This document shows, one piece after another, positions 1-7,942 of a DNA stretch of 25,998 nucleotides. This DNA is from Chordibacter sp038110535 (GTDB lineage Bacteria; Verrucomicrobiota; Verrucomicrobiia; Opitutales; Seribacteraceae). The stretch covers positions 1 through 25,998 of the forward strand of contig JAYNJW010000024.1 in the NCBI GenBank assembly GCA_038110535.1, read 5' to 3'. Position 1 is the first letter of the stretch, and each line of letters opens with the position of its first letter. The notes beneath the pieces are model-generated. The model saw only the letters and a program-made list of their open reading frames with translations, had not been told where the DNA came from and did not search any database. A program made the translations under genes and the position numbers.

Positions 1-605
1 TTTTCAAGACCGGTAAAAACCTCATCGAAGTGGAAGCGGAAATGTTTGGCGGATCTCAGGGTTTTGTCGCCCAGATCATCCTTAAAACTAAAAATGATTT
101 AACCCTGATTGAAACGGGAACAGACTGGGAGGCTCAGGTGCCGGACAAGCAATGGTCTCCCGCCCATATCGAGAAGGAATACGGGAAAGCTCCATGGTAC
201 AAGATCCTGCATAATTCCGATTTTCAGTATGTCCATACGGGCTTAGAGCCACCTGTACGGGCGTCATTGGTAGCTAATGATTTCCTGATGCGTTCCCTCG
301 GGCGACCACACCGGGATCAGGTGGTTACCTCCCGTCCTTCTTCGCTCACCACCTTGCAGGCGATCGATTTAGCCAATGGAGAAATCTTGTCCAACACTCT
401 CAGAGAAGGGGCAAAAAATTTATCCCGTTCCGAAAAGAAAGATGATATTCCAGTCTGGCTGTATCGCCACGCTCTCGGAAGAACTCCCACCGAAACGGAG
501 AAACAAACCCTGCTTGCCGTTTCTCAGAACTCGCCCAACCAGCAAGGGGTGGAAGATTTGTTATGGATGGTTTTCATGCAACCTGACTTTCAGATCATCC
601 GTTAA
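1..605 (+). CDS. PSD1 / DUF1553 domain protein, C-terminal part (5' truncated by window edge)
   Basis: The reading frame is open from base 3 and ends with TAA at 603-605, giving about 200 residues of the C-terminus. The segment VRASLVANDFLMRSLGRP, followed by a QVVTSRPSSLTTLQAIDLANG stretch and a final DLLWMVFMQPDFQ, is typical of the DUF1553 end of PSD1 proteins from Planctomycetota and Verrucomicrobiota. These are large exported proteins, often with cytochrome-c-like and carbohydrate-binding parts upstream, whose biochemical role is unsettled; links to polysaccharide use are suggested by context in the literature. The missing N-terminus prevents any statement on signal peptide or heme motifs. 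It is followed two bases later by a small secreted protein and then by a DUF1501 gene, the usual PSD1 partner. Confidence 0.85.
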   Translation, partial: FKTGKNLIEVEAEMFGGSQGFVAQIILKTKNDLTLIETGTDWEAQVPDKQWSPAHIEKEYGKAPWYKILHNSDFQYVHTGLEPPVRASLVANDFLMRSLGRPHRDQVVTSRPSSLTTLQAIDLANGEILSNTLREGAKNLSRSEKKDDIPVWLYRHALGRTPTETEKQTLLAVSQNSPNQQGVEDLLWMVFMQPDFQIIR

Positions 606-607
606 AG

Positions 608-1075
608 ATGAAGCATTACCCACATGTAATTTTTGCTCTGCTATACTTTCCATTGGTATGCACAGGTGCAAAGGCCCCATACTCAGAAGAAAAGCTTCAG
701 CAAGTTGCTACGCACATTATTGTTGGAAAAGTGCAAGCTATCTATTCATTTAAGCAAGTGGAAGATATTTCCTTAATGAGTAGCTTCAAATACGAGCGAA
801 AAGTTGCAGAGGTGGTTGTTGAAGAAGTAACAAAAGGCATGATAACTGAAAGTTTGGTTTATGTCCGTTATTGGAGCCGCACTTGGAATGGCAAATCGTC
901 TCAACCACCCGGAGGGCAGTCTTATTACCCACAACCCAAAGTGGGACAGTTATGCCGCTTTTACTTGGCAAAAAATTCATATGACGGATGGTCAATGGAT
1001 AAAAATGACGATGGAGGTTACAACATAGTCTATGTCAACGGAGTTCAACCCATCGACTCGAATTACAATGACTGA
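608..1075 (+). CDS. small secreted protein of unknown function between PSD1 and DUF1501 genes
   Basis: This encodes 155 residues starting two bases after the PSD1 stop codon. The N-terminus is a clear Sec signal peptide: MKH, a hydrophobic stretch of about 15 residues, and a likely cleavage site after AKA at residues 21-23. The mature part contains a YERKVAEVVVEEVTKG segment followed by VYVRYWSRTW, suggesting a beta-rich fold with alternating hydrophobic strands. I do not recognise a named family. Codons look more AT-rich than in the flanking genes. The position implies co-transcription with the PSD1 and DUF1501 genes, so export to the same compartment is plausible. No Shine-Dalgarno is visible, so translation may be coupled to the upstream gene. 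Confidence 0.75.
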   Translation: MKHYPHVIFALLYFPLVCTGAKAPYSEEKLQQVATHIIVGKVQAIYSFKQVEDISLMSSFKYERKVAEVVVEEVTKGMITESLVYVRYWSRTWNGKSSQPPGGQSYYPQPKVGQLCRFYLAKNSYDGWSMDKNDDGGYNIVYVNGVQPIDSNYND

Positions 1076-1130
1076 ACAGACAATGGGCCTCATTCTTTGA
1101 AACAAATTATTTCATCACTTATACAAAACA

Positions 1131-2561
1131 ATGACTTCCTTTGAATCCGTCCAAAGACGCGACTTTATTAAGCAACTTGGGTTGGCATCGGCAGCTGCCC
1201 TTGCATCCCCCGGCACGCAATTATGGGGAAGCGAACCAATCGTTCATCCGACTGCCCGGGCAGACTCCTGTATTTTGCTCTGGATGGCCGGTGGTATGGC
1301 TGCGCCCGATACTTTAGACCCCAAGGCCTATCTGCCCTATAAGGAGGGACTGGAAGTCAAAAATATCCTCAGCACCTTTCCCGCAATTGATACCAATGTG
1401 GATGGGGTAAAGATCAGCCAGGGGATGGAAAATATTGCTCAGGTAATGGACCGGGGCACTTTAATCCGCTCCGCTTTTCAGCCAGACCTCGGTGCTATTC
1501 TTCACTCCCGTCACCAGTACCACTGGCACACGGGCTATGTTCCTCCCCTTACAGTTGCCGCCCCACACCTTGGTGCATGGATGGCCAAAGTATTGGGACC
1601 GAAAAATGAAGTGGTTCCTCCCTTTATCAATATCGGTCAACGATTGGAAGGTGTGGGAGAGAAAGAAGAATTAAAAGCATTCACCACTGCAGGATTTTTT
1701 GGATCGGAATACGGGCCAATGAACCTTCCCTTCCCTGACCAGGCGGTGCAATCCGTCCAACCGCCCAAGGGTATGGAACCAGGCAGGTTCAGTAACCGGT
1801 ACAAACATTTCCAGAAACTGCTTGATCAAAACCCAAACCGGGACCGATTGAGCGATTTCCAGGGAGAGTCCATGATCCGTTCGATGGAGGCGGCCCACCG
1901 CCTTCTTCAATCGGATGAAAAACATGCCTTTGACCTTACCCGGGAAGGAAAAGATTCTGCAATTAAGTATGGGGATTCCAGGTTTGGGCAGGGATGCCTG
2001 CTTGCCCGTCGTCTAGTGGAAAGAGGAGCTAGGTTTGTGGAAGTAACCACAGAGTATGTACCCTTCCTCAACTGGGATACCCATGAGAATGGACACACCA
2101 CAGCCGTGCGGATGAAAAAGGAAATTGATCAACCGGTTGCCCAGTTGATCCTTGATCTGGAAGCCCGCGGACTGCTCGACCGAACCATGGTGATTCTCGC
2201 CAGTGAATTCAGCCGGGATATGATGATCGAGGGAGTCCCAGGTTCCTCTGCCCCCGATCAGTCCCGTGCCCGCACCGATAAATTAACTGAAATGAAACAG
2301 TATGGTCTTCACCGTCATTTCACCGGTGGTTCCAGTATCATGATGTGGGGAGGTGGAGTAAAAAAAGGACATGTTTACGGAGCCACCGCCGATGAGCGAC
2401 CCTTAATGGTGCAGAAAGATCCGTTATCGATCGAGGATTTGCATGCCACCATCTATACCATCATGGGAATCCACCCAAAAACCGCCTACGATGTGGAAAA
2501 GCGTCCCTTCTATGCAACCAAGGACGGGATTGGTAAATGTGCGACAGGCATACTCGCTTAA
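1131..2561 (+). CDS. DUF1501 family protein with Tat signal
   Basis: This 476-residue protein begins with a twin-arginine export signal: R9-R10-D-F-I-K, then a hydrophobic stretch rich in Ala. The length and the internal motifs (LLWMAGGMAAPDTLDPK, HSRHQYHWHTGY, WDTHENGH, ILASEFSRD, MMWGGGVKKGHVYG) match the DUF1501 family, which belongs to the alkaline phosphatase/sulfatase-like fold group. The conserved His and Asp residues in these motifs fit a metal-dependent hydrolase fold, but substrate and activity are not established. DUF1501 genes usually lie directly downstream of PSD1 genes, as here, with a small extra gene wedged in between. No strong Shine-Dalgarno precedes the ATG. The following 107 bases to the convergent gene contain no convincing terminator. 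Confidence 0.9.
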   Translation: MTSFESVQRRDFIKQLGLASAAALASPGTQLWGSEPIVHPTARADSCILLWMAGGMAAPDTLDPKAYLPYKEGLEVKNILSTFPAIDTNVDGVKISQGMENIAQVMDRGTLIRSAFQPDLGAILHSRHQYHWHTGYVPPLTVAAPHLGAWMAKVLGPKNEVVPPFINIGQRLEGVGEKEELKAFTTAGFFGSEYGPMNLPFPDQAVQSVQPPKGMEPGRFSNRYKHFQKLLDQNPNRDRLSDFQGESMIRSMEAAHRLLQSDEKHAFDLTREGKDSAIKYGDSRFGQGCLLARRLVERGARFVEVTTEYVPFLNWDTHENGHTTAVRMKKEIDQPVAQLILDLEARGLLDRTMVILASEFSRDMMIEGVPGSSAPDQSRARTDKLTEMKQYGLHRHFTGGSSIMMWGGGVKKGHVYGATADERPLMVQKDPLSIEDLHATIYTIMGIHPKTAYDVEKRPFYATKDGIGKCATGILA

Positions 2562-2668
2562 TTTTGCTTTGTCCTCAGAAGGGTTGATAAACTTTAGACC
2601 TGCTTATCGATTATTTTAAATTGGTTATTCCTTCTTAAGATCTAACCTAACCAAGCAAGGCTCTCCCC

Positions 2669-3001
2669 TTATATACTTTTCAAAAAGCGAAGAACAAAAT
2701 CCCTAAGAGTAATGTTCAGATTGCTGATGGAGCTTTTCAAAGTTTCGATTTTTTCTTGGGGGATTTTTGTAAACTTCGCAGCGATTTCGGAAAGTTCATA
2801 TCCATAGCGGACTTCATTTTCAGCATCGTAGTAGTGGCTTTTTTTATTCGTGCAAAACAAGACCGATGTTCCTGAAAGCATATCAAAAACAACTTCCATG
2901 CTCTTACAATTTGATCCATCCAACCAAAGGGTTAAAAGCATGTTTCCATTGGAGAACTTTTTAACTTCTTCAGTGCTTTTGGGAATCTCCTCTAATTTCA
3001 T
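2669..3001 (-). CDS. hypothetical protein, 110 residues
   Basis: This is a small acidic/lysine-rich cytoplasmic protein without signal peptide or membrane segment. Visible features are a central strand-rich part (MLLTLWLDGSN, MEVVFDMLSGTSVLFC) and a C-terminal helical stretch beginning near YELSEIAAKF and ending FVLRFLKSI. I do not recognise the family. It lies 32 bases downstream of the secreted small protein on the same strand and is probably co-transcribed with it. Codons are AT-rich compared with the neighbouring carB and DUF1501 genes. The start lacks a Shine-Dalgarno. Reality of the gene rests on its isolation, its sensible protein composition and the absence of a better frame on either strand. 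Confidence 0.6.
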   Translation of the reverse strand: MKLEEIPKSTEEVKKFSNGNMLLTLWLDGSNCKSMEVVFDMLSGTSVLFCTNKKSHYYDAENEVRYGYELSEIAAKFTKIPQEKIETLKSSISNLNITLRDFVLRFLKSI

Positions 3002-3033
3002 CGTTCTAGAATAACTCTAAGGGAGAAAATTCT

Positions 3034-3384
3034 TTATTCAGAAGATAGCAACTGGGAATACTCTTCCTCCGCTTCTTTCTCTGAAATCACTTTGTAAGTA
3101 TACCGGTCAACTTTGATAACCTCGACCTTCCTGCCCTCTTTCTTCGCTTCTTTTTGTAGTTTTGTCATATATTTGCGGGCATCACTTAATGTTCTAAATT
3201 TATCCTCGTTTACCAAGAATTTGTAATTTTTCGGATCGTAAGGATCCGTAGCTTGAGCCGGCGTTGCGTATTTTGCTGGAGAAGCAAAAGAAGCTGTTCT
3301 GTACGAACTTTTGCGCATGGCTGGGCAAGCTCCAAATAAAGAGGAAGTGTAGATAATGGCTAGTAGATAGAACAGTATTTTCAT
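3034..3384 (-). CDS. small secreted protein, possible lipoprotein or SPOR-like
   Basis: This encodes 116 residues. Two in-frame ATGs lie at 3390 and 3384; AAAGGA at 3397-3392 sits 7 bases before the second, so MKILFYLL is the better start. The N-terminus is a Sec signal ending SLFGAC; a Cys here could be lipidated, but Phe at -3 makes a poor lipobox, so signal peptidase I cleavage is also possible. The C-terminal part, from about YKFLVNEDKF through LSDARKYMTKLQKEAKK to YTYKVISE, has the strand-helix-strand pattern of a SPOR-like domain; this assignment is only an inference from pattern. A good sigma70-like promoter lies just upstream, so this is probably the first gene of a two-gene unit with the 110-residue gene. 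Confidence 0.65.
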   Translation of the reverse strand: MKILFYLLAIIYTSSLFGACPAMRKSSYRTASFASPAKYATPAQATDPYDPKNYKFLVNEDKFRTLSDARKYMTKLQKEAKKEGRKVEVIKVDRYTYKVISEKEAEEEYSQLLSSE

Positions 3385-3391
3385 GATCATT

Positions 3392-3397
3392 TCCTTT
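3392..3397 (-). promoter_or_regulatory. Shine-Dalgarno deciding the 3384 start
   Basis: On the minus strand AAAGGA is followed after 7 bases by the ATG at 3384. The ATG at 3390 is only one base away, too close for ribosome binding. Confidence 0.65.
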
Positions 3398-3416
3398 ATT
3401 TAGTGTATTTACATTA

Positions 3417-3446
3417 AGTATAACACGAAACCAGGAAAGTTTCCAA
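3417..3446 (-). promoter_or_regulatory. sigma70-like promoter for the 3384 gene
   Basis: On the minus strand TTGGAA (3446-3441, four of six consensus bases) is separated by 18 bases from TATACT (3422-3417, five of six). It lies about 30 bases before the start codon, in an AT-rich intergenic stretch. It was found by eye, without scoring. Confidence 0.5.
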
Positions 3447-3456
3447 TAAAGCCACT

Positions 3457-3508
3457 AAAAAATAAAAGGTGTTGTATAAGCCTACAAAAATCCTACCAAG
3501 GCAACACC
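3457..3508 (-). terminator. possible intrinsic terminator after the carB-purU operon
   Basis: On the minus strand GGTGTTG (3508-3502) can pair with CAACACC (3475-3469), with an inner GCCT/AGGC pairing and a bulge, followed by a T-rich stretch (TTTTATTTTTT). The 5' arm overlaps the last codons of the small membrane protein gene. The long loop and the bulge make this a moderate candidate. Confidence 0.4.
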
Positions 3509-3708
3509 CCTGCCCTCTGCAGGGCCGAACCTAGCCATAGGGTAAGCACCAAGTAAACGATACTCCACGCCCTAGTGGCAGGAAAATGCTTAGCAATAGA
3601 GGGAACCGTAGAATCATACCAGTCCTTCAAAAACCAGCTGACAGTAACGGCAAAGGAACAATCAATGGCGAGGACATACCATAAGACTGCCTCGAGATTA
3701 AATTCCAT
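3493..3708 (-). CDS. small two-helix membrane protein downstream of purU
   Basis: This encodes 71 residues with two hydrophobic segments, roughly residues 7-27 (VLWYVLAIDCSFAVTVSWFL) and 47-62 (AWSIVYLVLTLWLGSAL), joined by a polar loop containing WYDSTVPSIAKHFPATR. It starts 10 bases after the purU stop on the same strand, so it is probably the last gene of the carB-purU operon. I do not recognise the family. The dense packing, the coherent membrane topology and the terminator-like hairpin at its end support a real gene. There is no Shine-Dalgarno before the ATG. Function is unknown; the context only suggests co-expression with nucleotide and one-carbon enzymes. Confidence 0.65.
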   Translation of the reverse strand: MEFNLEAVLWYVLAIDCSFAVTVSWFLKDWYDSTVPSIAKHFPATRAWSIVYLVLTLWLGSALQRAGVLPW

Positions 3709-3718
3709 TTTCTATCAA

Positions 3719-4573
3719 TTAATCAAACACCACCGTCTTATTGCCATAAACCAACACACGGTGCTGAAGGTGCCTGCGAACTGCTGCCGCCAATACCAAC
3801 TTCTCCAGGTCTCTTCCCCGCTCAATTAATTCCTTGGTTCCATGCCGGTGACTTACCCGGGCAACATCCTGCTCAATAATCGGTCCCTCATCCAAATCCT
3901 GAGTGACATAGTGAGCGGTTGCCCCGATCAGTTTCACCCCCCTCTTGTGTGCCTGGTGATAAGGCTTAGCTCCGGCGAAGGAAGGAAGAAAGGAGTGGTG
4001 AATATTAATAACCGGACATTTCACCTTCTCTAAAAAATCTGAAGATAATACCTGCATGTAGCGGGCGAGAATGAGCAAATCGACTTTATGATCCGCTAAC
4101 CATTCAAGTTGACGGGCTTCCGCCACCGTCTTCGTATTCATGCACACTGGAACATGGACAAATGGAAGTCCATAGGATCCTGCTACTTCACCCAAATTTT
4201 CATGATTGGAAATCACCCCGACAAGTTCCGCATCCAGTTCGCCAGCCCGATGGCGCAGGGCAAGATCGTGAAAGCAGTGATCTTCCTTGGTCACCATCAG
4301 AGCAACCCGTGATCTCCGGTCACTCCGTGCGAGCCGTAAATTCATCCCCAACTCTTCCACAACCAGACTGCGAAAAGAACTCATTTCATCACCAAATTCC
4401 CTATCCAAGGCGGGTTGCCACTCCACCCGTTGGAAAAAGACATTTTCTTCCCGGTCAAGGTGCTGATCTGCATGCAGCACATTACCCCCGTGTTGATGAA
4501 TCCATCCGGCAATCTTGGCCACGAGTCCGGGCTGGTCAGGCCCATGGAGCAAGGCGATAACCGAAATGCTCAT
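3719..4573 (-). CDS. purU: formyltetrahydrofolate deformylase
   Basis: PurU hydrolyses 10-formyl-tetrahydrofolate to formate and tetrahydrofolate in the cytoplasm, balancing the one-carbon pool and supplying formate. The 284 residues show an N-terminal ACT domain (about 1-80, starting ISVIALLHGPDQPGLVAKIA) and a C-terminal formyltransferase-type catalytic domain. The catalytic triad is visible: N190 and H192 in VINIHHSFLPSF, and D228 in DLDEGPIIEQD. Length matches the family. The ATG overlaps the carB stop as ATGA, which indicates translational coupling. Phosphoribosylglycinamide formyltransferase (PurN) is the related alternative, but PurN lacks the ACT domain. Confidence 0.95.
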   Translation of the reverse strand: MSISVIALLHGPDQPGLVAKIAGWIHQHGGNVLHADQHLDREENVFFQRVEWQPALDREFGDEMSSFRSLVVEELGMNLRLARSDRRSRVALMVTKEDHCFHDLALRHRAGELDAELVGVISNHENLGEVAGSYGLPFVHVPVCMNTKTVAEARQLEWLADHKVDLLILARYMQVLSSDFLEKVKCPVINIHHSFLPSFAGAKPYHQAHKRGVKLIGATAHYVTQDLDEGPIIEQDVARVSHRHGTKELIERGRDLEKLVLAAAVRRHLQHRVLVYGNKTVVFD

Positions 4574-7500
4574 GCAGGATGGTAGGATTGGAGAGATTTC
4601 ACAGAGAACTTCTTTTCCCTGATTGAACGGATTCCCTCAACGGCGGCAAAAGCCGAACCTAAGGTGGTAATAACAGGAACGCCATGAAGAACCGCTTCGC
4701 TGCGGATTCCGTTTTCATCACGGCGCGGGATCAATCCCAAAGGTGTATTGATCACCAGTTGAACCTTTCCATTTTTTATCAGGTCAGCCACATTGGGGCG
4801 GCCCTCACTGATCCGGAGAGTGGTTTTCGCTTCGATTCCATTATCGTTTAAAAACTTCGCCGTGCCCTCGGTGGAATAAAAACTGAAGCCTAATTCTTGC
4901 AAGCCCTTGGCAACCTCCAATGCCTTTGGCTTATCTGAATCTTTTACACTGATAAAAACCGTACCCTCCAACGGCAGGGATGGCTTGGCTGCCATCTGAG
5001 TCTTGGCAAAGGCGATCCCGAAGTCCTCATCTTGGCCCATCACCTCTCCGGTGCTGCGCATTTCCGGGGTCAGCACAATGGGAGAACCTGGAAATTTACT
5101 AAACGGAAAAACAGCCTCTTTAATCGCCCAGTGCTTGGGGATGATCTCATCGGTAAAACCTAAGTCCTTAAGTTTTGCACCTGCCATCACTCGGGCACCG
5201 AGCTTGGCCAAAGGCACCCCGATTGCCTTACTGACAAAAGGAACGGTACGGGAGGCCCTTGGATTTACCTCGATCAGGAAAAGTTCACCATCCTTGATCG
5301 CAAACTGGATATTCATCAACCCAACAACTTTAAGAGCCTTAGCCAAAGCGTGAGATGCCTGACGCACCTCATCGATCATGGAGGCATCAAGATCATGCGG
5401 AGGAAGAACCATCGCCGCATCTCCACTATGTACCCCGGCAAATTCAATATGTTGCAACATGCCCCCGACCACGGTGGTTTCGCCGTCTGAAATACAATCC
5501 ACATCCAGTTCGATGGCTTCTTCCAGAAATTTGTCCAGTAATACGGGTTTACCTGGAGCCACGGCAAAGGCCTCTTTGACCACACCGTTTAATTCGTCCT
5601 CATCATAAACGATGAACATTCCCCGACCACCAAGCACAAAGGAAGGGCGTAGTAAAATGGGATACCCGATTCGGGCTGCTTTTTCCGCAGCCTCTTCCGG
5701 GTGCATCGCAGTTTCGTTTTGAGGCTGTTTCAGTCCGATCTCCTCCAGAATGCGCTTAAATTTTTCACGATCCTCCGCCAGATCAATACTCTCTGGAGAA
5801 GTACCAATTACATTGACTCCCGCTTCCTTGAGACCAGTGGCCAGGTTAAGTGGAGTTTGCCCGCCGTACTGAACAATAGCTCCATCACAACCTTCCTGGT
5901 GATAAATTTCCAGTACATCTTCCAAAGTGAGCGGTTCAAAATACAAACGGTCAGAGGTATCGTAGTCCGTGGAAACAGTTTCTGGGTTAGAATTTACCAT
6001 TACTGTCTCGTAACCGGCATCACGCAAAGCAAAAGAAGCGTGGACACAGCAGTAATCAAATTCAATCCCCTGCCCGATTCGGTTGGGCCCGCCCCCGAGA
6101 ATCATGATCTTTTTCTTATCCGATTTTTTGATCTCATTCTCATCCCCATAGGATGAATAGTAATAAGGTGTAAACGCTTCAAACTCGGCCGCACAGGTAT
6201 CGACCAAACGGAATGTGGTAGCGATGCCTGCAGAAATGCGTTTGGCTCGGACCTCAGAAGGTTCGCAACCCCAGAAATCGGCTAGTTGGCGGTCGGAAAA
6301 GCCAGCCTCTTTGGCCTGACGAAAAGATTCTTCATCAATGGATTGCAAATTGGTACCACGCAAAAACTGACCGATGGAATGAAGTTCAGCCAACTGGGTG
6401 GAAAACCATAAATCAATACCGGACTGCTTGGAAAGTTCCTCGGCGGTCATTCCAGCATCCAATGCTTTGTAAAGAAAAGTGGGACGGTCTGCGGAAGGCC
6501 GCTTAACCCCAGCCCGTAAGGCCGATTTATCAAGTTCCTGGTCCACTAGTTTGCCTGCCTCAAATCCTTTAAGCCCAATCTCTAGGGAGCGCATCGCTTT
6601 TTGGAAAGATTCTTTAAAAGTCCGACCAATCGCCATGGCTTCCCCCACCGATTTCATCGCCGAAGTCAGGGTGGAATCAGTCTCAGGAAATTTCTCAAAG
6701 GTAAAACGGGGCACCTTGGTGACCACATAATCGATGGAGGGTTCAAAAGAAGCCGGCGTTTCCTTGGTCACATCGTTTTGAAGTTCGTCCAGGGAATATC
6801 CCACTGCTAATTTAGCCGCAAATTTGGCAATGGGGAAGCCGGTTGCCTTAGATGCAAGAGCTGAACTACGGGATACCCGGGGATTCATTTCAATCACAAC
6901 CATGCGGCCGGTTTTCGGATCCGTGGAGAATTGAATGTTACTTCCTCCCGTTTCCACACCGATTTCTCGGATGCAGGCAAAGGAGGCATCCCGCATCAAT
7001 TGGTACTCCTTATCGGAAAGGGTCATGGCCGGAGCAATAGTGATAGAATCTCCCGTATGCACGCCCATAGGGTCAAAATTTTCAATCGAACAGATAACAA
7101 CACACTGGTCCTTGTAGTCGCGCATTACTTCCATCTCGTACTCTTTCCATCCAAGCAGGCACTCTTCCATTAAGACTTGGTTGACCGGTGATGCATCGAG
7201 GCCTTTCTTAACCAACTCATCAAACTCTTCCCGGTTGTACGCGATTCCTCCACCAGTGCCCCCCAAGGTAAATGCGGGACGCAGAATGATAGGAAAGTCT
7301 CCAAGTTCTTCCAGATGAGACTGGGCTTCTTCAACGGAATGGATCGAAAAGGAGCGGGCCACATCCAAACCAATCTTGAGCATGGCCTGTTTGAAAAGCT
7401 CCCGATCTTCTCCCTTTTTGATCGCCTCAGGCTTGGCACCAATCATTTCCACCCCGTTGGCTTCAAGTACACCGGCATGGAAAAGATCAAGGGATAGATT

Positions 7501-7788
7501 GAGTCCGGTCTGACCACCCAAAGTGGGGAGCAGTGCATCTGGTTTTTCCTTCTCAATAATTTTGGTCACACTCTCAACCGTCAGTGGTTCCACATAAGTG
7601 GCATCCGCAAATTCCGGATCGGTCATGATCGTGGCCGGATTACTGTTGACCAGCGAAACTCGGTATCCCTCTTCGCGCAAAGCTTTACAGGCTTGGGCAC
7701 CACTGTAATCGAATTCACAGGCTTGGCCAATAATGATGGGTCCGGATCCAATGATCAGGATATGTTCGATGTCGGTTCTCTTAGGCAT
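4570..7788 (-). CDS. carB: carbamoyl-phosphate synthase large subunit
   Basis: CarB combines ammonia from the CarA glutaminase with bicarbonate and two ATP to make carbamoyl phosphate for pyrimidine and arginine synthesis. The 1072 residues give the full duplicated architecture: a first carboxyphosphate half with an ATP-grasp domain (GSGPIIIGQACEFDYSG near residue 15, then RPAFTLGGTGGG near 170), a linker/oligomerisation part around 400-550, a second carbamoyl-phosphate half (LGGGPNRIGQGIEFDY near 560, RPSFVLGGRGM), and a C-terminal MGS-like allosteric domain from about 935. No carA is present in the window, which is unusual since carAB are often adjacent. The leader holds a strong hairpin with a U-tract only 17 bases before the ATG, so attenuation is possible. 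No Shine-Dalgarno is visible. purU follows with an ATGA overlap. Confidence 0.97.
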   Translation of the reverse strand: MPKRTDIEHILIIGSGPIIIGQACEFDYSGAQACKALREEGYRVSLVNSNPATIMTDPEFADATYVEPLTVESVTKIIEKEKPDALLPTLGGQTGLNLSLDLFHAGVLEANGVEMIGAKPEAIKKGEDRELFKQAMLKIGLDVARSFSIHSVEEAQSHLEELGDFPIILRPAFTLGGTGGGIAYNREEFDELVKKGLDASPVNQVLMEECLLGWKEYEMEVMRDYKDQCVVICSIENFDPMGVHTGDSITIAPAMTLSDKEYQLMRDASFACIREIGVETGGSNIQFSTDPKTGRMVVIEMNPRVSRSSALASKATGFPIAKFAAKLAVGYSLDELQNDVTKETPASFEPSIDYVVTKVPRFTFEKFPETDSTLTSAMKSVGEAMAIGRTFKESFQKAMRSLEIGLKGFEAGKLVDQELDKSALRAGVKRPSADRPTFLYKALDAGMTAEELSKQSGIDLWFSTQLAELHSIGQFLRGTNLQSIDEESFRQAKEAGFSDRQLADFWGCEPSEVRAKRISAGIATTFRLVDTCAAEFEAFTPYYYSSYGDENEIKKSDKKKIMILGGGPNRIGQGIEFDYCCVHASFALRDAGYETVMVNSNPETVSTDYDTSDRLYFEPLTLEDVLEIYHQEGCDGAIVQYGGQTPLNLATGLKEAGVNVIGTSPESIDLAEDREKFKRILEEIGLKQPQNETAMHPEEAAEKAARIGYPILLRPSFVLGGRGMFIVYDEDELNGVVKEAFAVAPGKPVLLDKFLEEAIELDVDCISDGETTVVGGMLQHIEFAGVHSGDAAMVLPPHDLDASMIDEVRQASHALAKALKVVGLMNIQFAIKDGELFLIEVNPRASRTVPFVSKAIGVPLAKLGARVMAGAKLKDLGFTDEIIPKHWAIKEAVFPFSKFPGSPIVLTPEMRSTGEVMGQDEDFGIAFAKTQMAAKPSLPLEGTVFISVKDSDKPKALEVAKGLQELGFSFYSTEGTAKFLNDNGIEAKTTLRISEGRPNVADLIKNGKVQLVINTPLGLIPRRDENGIRSEAVLHGVPVITTLGSAFAAVEGIRSIREKKFSVKSLQSYHPA

Positions 7789-7805
7789 GCGGCAGGAAAA
7801 AAATC

Positions 7806-7829
7806 AAAAAAAAGGCTCCTCGGGGAGCC
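7806..7829 (-). terminator. intrinsic terminator or attenuator immediately before carB
   Basis: On the minus strand GGCTCC (7829-7824), a CCGA loop and GGAGCC (7819-7814) form a perfect six-pair GC-rich stem, directly followed by eight T residues (7813-7806) and a second T-run. It sits after the stop of the NAD(P)-binding gene (7943) and 17 bases before the carB ATG (7788). It may simply end the upstream transcript, but any carB promoter located upstream of it makes it a carB leader attenuator. Confidence 0.8.
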
Positions 7830-7942
7830 GGCTTTTATAAAAAATCTGCAAATTGTAAGGATTCAATTCGGTGTAGAGATAGAATGGATTTCCTTTATGC
7901 CCATTTTTCCCAATCTCTCAAGAAGGAAAGGGGAAATGTTAC

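Noticed and set aside
2562..2668. GGTTA/TAACC inverted repeat between the convergent DUF1501 and 2669 genes
   Set aside because: The arms are only five bases, the loop is long and there is no T-tract on either side.
5701..6156. Open frame on the plus strand inside carB
   Set aside because: carB is continuous and motif-complete here; the antisense product has no plausible features.
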